Below are positions 1-5,237 of a stretch of DNA of 5,237 nucleotides, in pieces. A program made the translations under genes and the position numbers. Source of the stretch: Desulfobacteraceae bacterium (GTDB lineage: Bacteria > Desulfobacterota > DSM-4660 > Desulfatiglandales > Desulfatiglandaceae); the NCBI GenBank assembly GCA_030597505.1, contig JAUVRS010000204.1:1-5237 (forward strand). Direction: 5' to 3'. The notes beneath the pieces are model-generated. The model ran no database searches, was not told the DNA's origin, and saw only the letters and a list, made by a program, of their open reading frames with translations. How positions within the stretch are numbered: the stretch's first letter is position 1; each line of letters begins with the position of its first letter.

Positions 1-167
1 ACAAGAAGTACCTTCCCCACAACCTCTGATCAAATATTGTAGGCGTTCACGGGTTCAAAGGCTCAGGGGTTCAAGCTTGTCTTTTTATCCCCGAACTGCA
101 TTTTAGATGCGCTTTTTTCTACCAGCCTTAAGCCTTTAGTCAATCCACCTGAGTAGTTACTAATTAT
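1..167. other. Non-coding 3' flank of the ketosynthase operon
   Basis: No convincing coding region is seen between the left edge and the TAA stop of the leftward ketosynthase gene (168-170). Apart from the 8-bp repeat at 45-76, it contains a weak GCAT/ATGC hairpin followed by a T-run near 98-118. That hairpin is oriented to terminate rightward transcripts, not the leftward operon, and is too short to call a terminator. No clear intrinsic terminator for the leftward operon was found here. Confidence 0.5.
45..76. repeat. Degenerate 8-bp tandem repeat, four units
   Basis: Four consecutive octamers read GTTCACGG, GTTCAAAG, GCTCAGGG and GTTCAAGC. The core G(T/C)TCA starts at 45, 53, 61 and 69, an exact 8-bp period. 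The pattern does not continue into the flanking octamers. It lies in non-coding DNA about 90 bp beyond the stop codon of the leftward ketosynthase gene. The periodicity is directly visible; the function is unknown. It may be a small minisatellite or a remnant of a dispersed intergenic repeat. Confidence 0.5.
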
Positions 168-2342
168 TTAAGGTATTATCTCAATCGCCGTTAAAAATTC
201 CCCGAGACCGATTATAAGGACACCCTTCCCATTCAAACGAACCGGTTTACTCCCAAAAAATCCACCGGGTAATTCTCCGCATTTTGCAAATTGAAAGGCG
301 AGGACTGCAGCTATTGCTGATGCCGATGCAAATTCACCTGTAAATTTTCTGTAATCAATCACGGGCCCAGCATATCCGGATATTGCCAGAAATTCACGAA
401 GTTGTTCCTCTCCCTCCTTCCGAAAAGCGGCAGGGATACCTGCCAGGATGGCTCCATATGTTTTCTTGATCCTTTTGTTTCTTCCAAGCGCGGTTACCAG
501 AGATAAAATGACAGAGGGGTTATTGCCGGCACTTTCATAGAACAGGAGGGCTATTTTTGGATTGGCATGAGATTTTCCGCACTTCAGATACAATGCCCCA
601 CCACCGTCAGAAGGCGTTTTGTCGGCCCTTGCAGACATGTCAAACAAATCCGACAACACCTCATGGGATTCATCAGCCCCGATTACAACCATTTCGTCGT
701 CAATGTCATGTGCCATTAGAGTTGCCATCATCAATGCCTGTTCAAAAGAATAATCACCGCCCGTGGTTGTTATATTTGGCCCGTGTGACCCGAAATGGAT
801 CGCAACCTGGCCGGCGGGTGCGTTGTGTACTGATCCGATAAAATCAATGGGGCTTGTGAACTGCTCATCCGATTGAAACAGCTTTGTCAGGAAATCATAT
901 GTCTCTGAAAGGGCCCCCCAGCCCGTGCCAAAAAAAATTGACGATGGTTTACCGGCAAGACCGGCATCGGCATGGACCGCTGTTGCCAACGATAAAGTCA
1001 GTCGTGGCAAACGCTTGAGCCGTCTGATCACCCTGGGAGAGAGGCTTTCGGATATCACGGAATCGGGGACTGTGCCCCTGAAGTCTCTTCCCGTCGACAG
1101 CCGCTTTAAAGACGCTTCAATATTTCCCGCCCCGGTAAGACATGCACATCCCAGAACAGCCAAACATGGGGCCTCCTTTTGCAGTACGGGATGTCTTGGC
1201 GTTTTTGGAGAACCAATGACAATCGCGGCATTATTTCCGCCAAATCCAAAGGAGTTTGAAAGAACTGTCTCAACATCCGGTGTCTCCAAGGGTTCCATCA
1301 CGGGATGCAACCCCAAAACAGGGTCAGGAATATCACAACCGATAGTGGCCGGAACCAGGTTTTCAGAGATGGCCAGTGCAGACACAACGGCCTCCACAGC
1401 ACCCGCGGCCCCAAGTGAGTGTCCGATTGCCCCTTTTATGGATGACATAAGGGGCTTTTTTTTTGGAAAGAGAGTGTTTACGGCCCTTGCTTCCGAAAGG
1501 TCATTATCAATAGTGCCCGTTCCATGCAGGTTTATATAGTCTATATCTTCAACATGTATCCGGGCATCTCGTATTGCACCTCTCATTGCATCAATGGCCC
1601 CCTGCCCTTCGGGATGCGGCCCGGAGGGGTGATAGGCGTCACAGGAAAGATCTGCCCCGAGGATCTCTGCAATGGCAAGTTCAGGCGCCTTTTCGCCGGC
1701 AACAAGCAGAAGCATTGCAGCCCCTTCGGACACAGTCATCCCGCGTCTGTTTTTGCTCAGGGGACGGGCCCCGTCAGGATCGGTTAGCTGGAGTGAATAA
1801 AAGCCATGGTAGGTCAGACGGCTCAGAGAGTCCGCGCCCCCGGCAAGGATCATCTCCCCCCTCCCGGACCTCAGCATTTCAAGGGCGGCCTTGACTGCCA
1901 CAGCCCCTGATGAACAAGCCGTTGATATTGTAATGGCGGGTCCGCGACATTTAAGTTTACGGGCCACATATGCCGCTACGGACCCTGTGGCGTGATATCT
2001 AAAGGACTCAGGGTTTGTATCTGTTTCTTTGAGACATACCTCTGTGTTTAGCATCCCCCCGGTAGTAACGCCCATGATGACTGCGTCGGGAACGTCTTCA
2101 CAGTTTCCCAGGGCCTCTTTTGCAGCTGTGAGGGCAAGTCGATGTGTCCGGGGCATATTGCCAGACTCAAAGGAATCGCAAACCTCTCCAACAGGCAATT
2201 GTTTGTCTCGAGAAACGGAAAAAAGGCTCACCGGTCTTATGTTTTTCGCACCCTTCCGGATAAAGCCGATGGTCTTGTCCAGTCCACGCCCTGCAGGGCT
2301 GATAAGACCCATGCCTGTGATGTAAACCCGCACGTCAGTCAA
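168..2342 (-). CDS. Fused beta-ketoacyl-ACP synthase / chain-length-factor-like protein
   Basis: This 724-residue protein contains two ketosynthase-fold units. Residues 1-378 form a FabF-type condensing enzyme with a complete catalytic set: Cys143 in TACSSGA, His273 in NLHGTGT, Lys303 and His308 in KGAIGHSLGAAG, and the GFGGNN loop at 366-371. After a short linker, residues about 390-724 resemble the Ketoacyl-synt_2 / CLF-like partners of aryl-polyene clusters: FFGTGWGAL near 470, SVHNAPAG near 504, and YSFEQAL where the nucleophile region should be. No Cys is there (TTTGGD instead), and the active-site His is replaced by Glu670 in a TGEFASASA segment. It probably catalyses decarboxylative Claisen condensations on ACP-bound chains in the cytoplasm, with the second domain structural or length-setting. 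The start is TTG, overlapping the upstream ACP stop by 4 bp (TTGA). No good Shine-Dalgarno is visible, so translation is probably coupled to the ACP gene; GTG at codon 4 is the alternative start. KS identity is certain, pathway role inferred. Confidence 0.9.
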   Translation of the reverse strand: MTDVRVYITGMGLISPAGRGLDKTIGFIRKGAKNIRPVSLFSVSRDKQLPVGEVCDSFESGNMPRTHRLALTAAKEALGNCEDVPDAVIMGVTTGGMLNTEVCLKETDTNPESFRYHATGSVAAYVARKLKCRGPAITISTACSSGAVAVKAALEMLRSGRGEMILAGGADSLSRLTYHGFYSLQLTDPDGARPLSKNRRGMTVSEGAAMLLLVAGEKAPELAIAEILGADLSCDAYHPSGPHPEGQGAIDAMRGAIRDARIHVEDIDYINLHGTGTIDNDLSEARAVNTLFPKKKPLMSSIKGAIGHSLGAAGAVEAVVSALAISENLVPATIGCDIPDPVLGLHPVMEPLETPDVETVLSNSFGFGGNNAAIVIGSPKTPRHPVLQKEAPCLAVLGCACLTGAGNIEASLKRLSTGRDFRGTVPDSVISESLSPRVIRRLKRLPRLTLSLATAVHADAGLAGKPSSIFFGTGWGALSETYDFLTKLFQSDEQFTSPIDFIGSVHNAPAGQVAIHFGSHGPNITTTGGDYSFEQALMMATLMAHDIDDEMVVIGADESHEVLSDLFDMSARADKTPSDGGGALYLKCGKSHANPKIALLFYESAGNNPSVILSLVTALGRNKRIKKTYGAILAGIPAAFRKEGEEQLREFLAISGYAGPVIDYRKFTGEFASASAIAAVLAFQFAKCGELPGGFFGSKPVRLNGKGVLIIGLGEFLTAIEIIP

Positions 2343-2617
2343 TTGGATGTGTTTTGGGAATTTTCAAAAATAAAGGTCGCCAAAGATGTTAAATTTACAA
2401 ATACTTTTTCACCTAGTTCCTTGTTATCTATCTTGATACCATAATCTTTATCGATCATCATAACCAGTTCCAGGATATCTATTGAATCCATCCCCAGTTC
2501 TCCGCCCACCAGCTGATCATTTTCTCCAATTTCGTCCGGGGTGACATCTTCAAAATTCAGGGTATCAATTATTTTGATTTTTAGTTCATTTAACAAGGCT
2601 TTAAGTGCTTCTTCCAT
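2339..2617 (-). CDS. Acyl carrier protein
   Basis: This 92-residue acidic protein has the typical ACP size and a four-helix pattern. The phosphopantetheine attachment motif is ELGMDSIDILEL, with Ser45 as the modified residue. The acidic recognition helix follows directly (ELVMMIDKDYGIKID). It would carry the growing acyl chain as a thioester for the ketosynthase, ketoreductase and dehydratase encoded around it. It is the first gene of the leftward operon and overlaps the ketosynthase gene by 4 bp, which suggests a dedicated carrier rather than the housekeeping fatty-acid ACP. The ATG start at 2617 is preceded by a modest AGGA (2628-2631, complement) 10 nt upstream. APE clusters often encode two ACPs; only one is visible here. 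Family assignment is firm, pathway assignment is inferred from neighbours. Confidence 0.93.
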   Translation of the reverse strand: MEEALKALLNELKIKIIDTLNFEDVTPDEIGENDQLVGGELGMDSIDILELVMMIDKDYGIKIDNKELGEKVFVNLTSLATFIFENSQNTSN

Positions 2618-2813
2618 TTTTAGATTATCCTATATTAATGACTCAAGTTTTGTCTGGGTTGCTTCTTTACAGAACTGACAAAGTGGCGTAAAAGAGTCTT
2701 AACACTATTGCTTTTTTCGGTCAATCCGAATTCCCGCAGGCTCCGGATCCGTGGATGGGTGCAGGAAGGGTTCTTAAAAAGAAGAAATAAATGGTTTAAC
2801 AGGAGAACCGGGT
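2618..2813. promoter_or_regulatory. Divergent intergenic region, probable promoters for both operons
   Basis: The ACP-ketosynthase operon reads left and the dehydratase-led operon reads right, so this 196-bp gap must hold promoters for both unless one is transcribed from further away. A CTGACA hexamer at 2675-2680 resembles a -35 box for the rightward operon, but no good -10 lies at the usual distance. An imperfect inverted repeat pairs TCTTTAC (2664-2670) with GTAAAAGA (2688-2695), and a GACTC/GAGTC pair (2640-2644, 2694-2698) lies around it; this could be an operator. An isolated CGGATCCG palindrome is at 2744-2751. The regulatory role is inferred from gene arrangement, and no individual promoter is certain. 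Confidence 0.45.
2801..2805 (+). promoter_or_regulatory. Shine-Dalgarno for the dehydratase gene
   Basis: AGGAG lies 8 nt before the ATG at 2814. In-frame and nearby stop codons (TAA around 2788-2799) exclude a longer reading frame, so this site fixes the start of the dehydratase gene. Confidence 0.75.
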
Positions 2814-3245
2814 ATGACCCCGTCGGGTATCAATATTGAAGAACTCATTCCCCACAGAGGCCGAATGAAACTTATTGATCAAGTCGTTGAGGTGGATGAA
2901 GAAACGGCTGTAACAGAATCGGTTGTGAAAGAAAACTGGCCGCTTGTGGAAGAAGACTCTGTCAGTCCTTTAATCTTGATCGAGCTTGTCGCCCAAACCG
3001 CAGGGGCGTGTGTTGGATGGAAGGAAGCCGTACAGGAAGGCCTGGATATTGAGGGCAAAACCGGGTGGCTGGTTGGGATAAAGCAGGCACTTTTTTATCT
3101 TGACAAAATCCCCCTCAACGCCCGAATACGAATCAATTCAAAAAAAAGTTTTTCTTTTGAAAACTACTACGAAATTTTGGGGGTTGCAAAAATTGACTTA
3201 CAGGTTGTGGGTGAGGTTAAACTACAAATTGTTCGTCCTGATTGA
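2814..3245 (+). CDS. ApeP/FabZ-like 3-hydroxyacyl-ACP dehydratase (hotdog fold)
   Basis: This 143-residue protein has single-hotdog length. Near the N-terminus is IEELIPHRGRMKLID (residues 8-22), the PHR-x-x-M-x-L-x-D signature of ApeP/FabZ-type dehydratases. The central helix SPLILIELVAQTAGA (51-65) carries Glu57 and the AQ pair typical of the FabZ active-site helix. GWLVGIKQALFYLDKIP and a C-terminal beta-rich half complete the fold. The canonical FabZ GHFP segment is replaced by ENWP (residues 40-43), so the usual catalytic His is absent there. That agrees with the ApeP-like subgroup rather than housekeeping FabZ, and His14 is the only obvious conserved His. The expected role is dehydration of 3-hydroxyacyl-ACP to the trans-2-enoyl product in the cytoplasm. 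It opens the rightward operon and is followed by a FabG ketoreductase. Fold assignment is strong; the substrate is inferred. Confidence 0.85.
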   Translation: MTPSGINIEELIPHRGRMKLIDQVVEVDEETAVTESVVKENWPLVEEDSVSPLILIELVAQTAGACVGWKEAVQEGLDIEGKTGWLVGIKQALFYLDKIPLNARIRINSKKSFSFENYYEILGVAKIDLQVVGEVKLQIVRPD

Positions 3246-3306
3246 AACCCCTTTCCACACTGCGGAAGCTTTATAACTGTTGCATTCGGGATCAGAGGCA
3301 TGGGAG

Positions 3307-3314
3307 AGGGGGAG
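3307..3314 (+). promoter_or_regulatory. Shine-Dalgarno deciding the ketoreductase start
   Basis: A purine-rich AGGGGGAG lies 6 nt upstream of the ATG at 3321. The upstream in-frame ATG at 3300 has AGAGG only about 1 nt before it, which is too close for normal initiation. This favours 3321 as the true start and makes the residues MGEGEQT an unlikely N-terminal extension. Confidence 0.6.
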
Positions 3315-3320
3315 CAGACA

Positions 3321-4058
3321 ATGGATAGCAGCATTGATCCAAAAATAGCGCTCGTTACGGGCGGGAGCAGAGGTATCGGCCGTGCAATATCCCTTGAACT
3401 CGCAAGGGACGGATATTTTATCATCGTAAACTACAAGGCAAACAAAAAGGCAGCATCGGAAACCCTGAGGATGATAAGAGCTGCGGGGTCGGATGGGGAA
3501 ACAGTCAATTTTGATGTTTCAAATTCTGAGGAAACAGGACGGGCCATCGAAACTGTTATCTCACGGTTTGATAATATTGAAGTCCTGGTAAATAATGCGG
3601 GCATCACCCATGACGGATTATTTGTCTTTATGCCTGAAGATGAGTGGGACAGTGTAATCGGCACAAGCCTCAAGGGGTTCTATAATGTCACCAGACCGAT
3701 TTTAGAGAAAATGGTCTCGAACAAGAACGGTGCTATCGTCTCAATATCGTCCCTTTCGGGTCTGGTCGGCCATAGGGGCCAGGCAAATTACGCTGCGGCC
3801 AAGGCGGGTCTGATCGGAGCCAGCCGGACCGTTGCATCAGAGGTCGCGAGATTGGGGATTCGCGTAAATGTCGTTGCCCCGGGGTTGATTGAAACCGACA
3901 TGATAAATGACGTTCCCAGGGATCTTATAAAGGGCATGATCCCCATGGCACGCATCGGCCGACCAGAGGAAGTCGCAAAGGTTGTGAGATTCCTCTGCTC
4001 CGACGATGCTTCCTATGTCACCGGACAGGTCATTTCTGTAAACGGAGGGATGTATTAA
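3321..4058 (+). CDS. FabG-type 3-oxoacyl-ACP reductase (short-chain dehydrogenase)
   Basis: This is a classical SDR of 245 residues from the preferred start at 3321 (252 if ATG 3300 is used). In 245-residue numbering the NAD(P)H-binding TGGSRGIG is at 13-20, NNAG at 91-94, and the catalytic Ser144, Tyr157 and Lys161 lie in SSLSG and the YAAAK motif. The segments VNVVAPGLIETDM, GRPEEVA and YVTGQVISVNGGMY are typical of FabG. The enzyme should reduce 3-ketoacyl-ACP to 3-hydroxyacyl-ACP, using NADPH as FabG enzymes normally do, and feed the dehydratase encoded just upstream. In APE clusters this role belongs to ApeQ. The gap from the dehydratase is 75 nt and the stop abuts the next gene's start directly, so co-translation with the downstream gene is likely. 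Family and catalysis are firm; that it serves this pathway rather than general fatty-acid synthesis is inferred from context. Confidence 0.92.
   Translation: MDSSIDPKIALVTGGSRGIGRAISLELARDGYFIIVNYKANKKAASETLRMIRAAGSDGETVNFDVSNSEETGRAIETVISRFDNIEVLVNNAGITHDGLFVFMPEDEWDSVIGTSLKGFYNVTRPILEKMVSNKNGAIVSISSLSGLVGHRGQANYAAAKAGLIGASRTVASEVARLGIRVNVVAPGLIETDMINDVPRDLIKGMIPMARIGRPEEVAKVVRFLCSDDASYVTGQVISVNGGMY
4044..4049 (+). promoter_or_regulatory. Shine-Dalgarno inside fabG-like gene for the LolA-like gene
   Basis: GGAGGG sits within the last codons of the ketoreductase gene, 9 nt before TTG at 4059. It supports the unusual TTG as start of the LolA-like gene, because no in-frame ATG exists near the signal peptide. 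Confidence 0.6.
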
Positions 4059-4694
4059 TTGAAAGAAAATGGGTTGGTTGAAACCAGGAAATCCAGGGCG
4101 TTTTTGCTTGCCCTGCTGGCCGTCACAAGCTGGATATCCATTGGCTGGGCTGATAACTGGGATCAGATCAAGGAGGCGGCTGAGGGCATCAAGACTATTG
4201 AGGCTCATTTTGTTCAGGAGAAACATCTGAAAATCCTTTCCAAACCGCTCATTTCAAAGGGGATCTTTTACTACAGAGCCCCCAATTCACTCAGGTGGGA
4301 ATATATAACTCCTGTCAGAAGCATCTTGCTCATGCACAATGGCAAAACCAGGAGATTTGTAAAAAGCCGGAACGGTCTTGTTGAAAACTCCCGTACAAAC
4401 CCCACGGGAACGCAAATCATTCTCCAGGAGATCAGTATGTGGCTTAAAGGTCATTTTTCTGACAACCCGATTTTTGACGCCACCCTGGAAGAGGGGCGAA
4501 AAATTGTTCTGACACCAAAAGAAAAAGGTCTTTCAAAAATGATCAGCCACATCGACCTGATCCTTTCAGACAAACCGGGAATAATAAAATCGGTTACCAT
4601 ATATGAGGACCCGGACTCTTATACCCGGCTTATATTTACAAACACCAAAATAAACAAAAAGATAAGAGAGGCCATCTTCCAGGGGATTTCATGA
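4059..4694 (+). CDS. LolA-like periplasmic lipoprotein/lipid carrier
   Basis: This 211-residue protein begins with a Sec signal peptide: basic residues at 10-13, a hydrophobic core AFLLALLAV, and a probable cleavage site after GWA (residue 31). The mature part carries LolA family landmarks: the helix IKTIEAHFVQEKHL (44-57), then KPLISKGIFYYRAPNSLRWEY (62-82), and a C-terminal FTNTKINKKIREAIF segment like the LolA end. Family members bind acyl chains in an open beta-barrel and cross the periplasm. A LolA-like protein is a regular part of APE clusters, where it is thought to help deliver product or lipoprotein to the outer membrane. The start is TTG immediately after the ketoreductase stop, and the stop overlaps the next ATG by 4 bp (ATGA), so translation of the three genes is tightly coupled. 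It is probably a cluster-specific paralogue rather than the housekeeping LolA, but this cannot be proven here. Confidence 0.85.
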   Translation: MKENGLVETRKSRAFLLALLAVTSWISIGWADNWDQIKEAAEGIKTIEAHFVQEKHLKILSKPLISKGIFYYRAPNSLRWEYITPVRSILLMHNGKTRRFVKSRNGLVENSRTNPTGTQIILQEISMWLKGHFSDNPIFDATLEEGRKIVLTPKEKGLSKMISHIDLILSDKPGIIKSVTIYEDPDSYTRLIFTNTKINKKIREAIFQGIS

Positions 4695-5237
4695 GAGGTA
4701 TCTGTCCACTTCTGGTTGTCCTGTTGCTGATGGCTTCCTGTGCAAGCCCTCCAAGACTTCCCCGCATCAACCAGACCCTGTGGTCCGTCACCGATACAAG
4801 CTGTACGGCCCCCTTTCCTGACGGTAAATGGGAATTTGTTCACTCAATAGAGGCCACAATGCCTCAAGGGAAAAATGCGGTTTTGATTGGCATAACCGTG
4901 CTTTCTTCTCGAACCGGCTCAATTCACAGCGTGCTTATGACTCTCGAAGGGCTCGTCCTTTTTGATGCCCAATATGATGACACGGTCGTCATCAATCGAG
5001 GGATCCCCCCGTTTGATTCCATGGATTTTGCCCGGGGCCTCATAAACGATATCATCCTGATGTTTTTTCCCCCGGACGGACAATTGGTAAAGTTAGGTAT
5101 ATTTGCTGACGGCTTATCAGTTTGCCGCTACAAGACCAAGGGCAACAAGATTGTTGATGTGATTACCACCAGCAGCGGCTCATGGGAGATACGCGAATAT
5201 AATGATGATTTTGTACTAACCCGCTCGGTTAGGGCCT
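4691..5237 (+). CDS. Outer-membrane lipoprotein, DUF3261-like (partial, runs off right edge)
   Basis: An open frame starts at ATG 4691, overlapping the LolA-like stop by 4 bp, with AGGGG (4681-4685) 5 nt upstream, and continues for 182 codons to the window edge without a stop. The N-terminus is a lipoprotein signal: MRGICPLLVVLLLMASC with a lipobox ending at Cys17, and Ala at +2, consistent with outer-membrane sorting under the E. coli rule. The mature region is beta-rich, with LIGITVLSSRTGSIHSVLMTLEG (about 65-87, split by turns) and a helix DFARGLINDIILMFFPP (112-128). These resemble DUF3261 proteins, the LolB-like lipoproteins found next to LolA-like genes in aryl-polyene clusters. The likely role is accepting product or lipid at the outer membrane from the LolA-like carrier. 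The lipoprotein call is strong; the family call is by recognition and context. Confidence 0.75.
   Translation, partial: MRGICPLLVVLLLMASCASPPRLPRINQTLWSVTDTSCTAPFPDGKWEFVHSIEATMPQGKNAVLIGITVLSSRTGSIHSVLMTLEGLVLFDAQYDDTVVINRGIPPFDSMDFARGLINDIILMFFPPDGQLVKLGIFADGLSVCRYKTKGNKIVDVITTSSGSWEIREYNDDFVLTRSVRA

Noticed and set aside
98..118. Possible intrinsic terminator: GCAT/ATGC hairpin followed by TTTTTT
   Set aside because: The stem is only four base pairs plus a wobble, and the T-run is on the + strand, so it would not serve the leftward operon that ends at 168.
925..1539. Long open frame of 204 codons on the + strand
   Set aside because: It is antisense to the ketosynthase active-site region, where the opposite strand encodes clear family motifs (TTGGMLN, HGTGT, GHSLGAAG). 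The translation shows no recognisable domain, so it is a shadow of codon bias.
2675..2705. Sigma-70 promoter with CTGACA as -35
   Set aside because: The -35 is good, but at 16-19 bp spacing no hexamer resembles TATAAT (CTTAAC, TTAACA, TAACAC), so it is not annotated as a defined promoter.
3252..3268. Hairpin TTTCC/GGAAG between dehydratase and ketoreductase genes
   Set aside because: Five base pairs including a wobble, a 7-nt loop and no following T-run; too weak for a terminator or attenuator.
3837..4226. Open frame of 129 codons on the - strand spanning the ketoreductase/LolA junction
   Set aside because: Antisense to two well-supported genes, with no homology features and no Shine-Dalgarno of note.
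1..5237. CRISPR array, tRNA, rRNA or insertion sequence
   Set aside because: No regularly spaced long repeats, cloverleaf-like sequence, rRNA-like sequence, transposase motifs or terminal inverted repeats were seen on either strand.

Overview
The window looks like part of a biosynthetic locus of aryl-polyene (APE) or polyunsaturated-lipid type from a Gram-negative bacterium. A LolA-like periplasmic carrier with a signal peptide, followed by a lipoprotein with +2 Ala, implies an outer membrane. The moderate base composition and general style would fit a Desulfobacterota/deltaproteobacterial genome, but no marker gene fixes the taxon and this is only a guess.

Layout. Positions 1-167 are non-coding and hold a small degenerate 8-bp tandem repeat (45-76). 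A leftward two-gene operon follows: an acyl carrier protein (2617-2339), then a 724-residue protein (2342-168) in which a catalytically complete FabF-type ketosynthase is fused to a second, degenerate ketosynthase-like domain without the catalytic Cys. The two genes overlap by 4 bp. A 196-bp divergent intergenic region (2618-2813) separates this operon from a rightward one: an ApeP/FabZ-type hotdog dehydratase (2814-3245), a FabG-type ketoreductase (start best placed at 3321, to 4058), a LolA-like carrier (TTG start, 4059-4694) and a lipoprotein that resembles DUF3261 and runs off the right edge (4691-5237).

How the genes fit together (inference). The ACP carries the growing chain and the ketosynthase/chain-length-factor-like fusion extends it. 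FabG reduces each 3-keto group and the dehydratase removes water. With no enoyl reductase visible, the double bonds could be retained, giving a conjugated polyene acyl chain as in APE pathways. The LolA-like protein and the lipoprotein would then help move the lipidated product, or its carrier, across the periplasm to the outer membrane. Starter-unit activation, acyl/glycosyl transferases, a thioesterase and an MMPL-type exporter, which are expected in APE clusters, are not in this window and may lie to the right.

The most distinctive feature is the fusion of ketosynthase and chain-length-factor-like domains, which are separate proteins in the well-known APE clusters. The other long ORFs on both strands are antisense or frame shadows of these genes.
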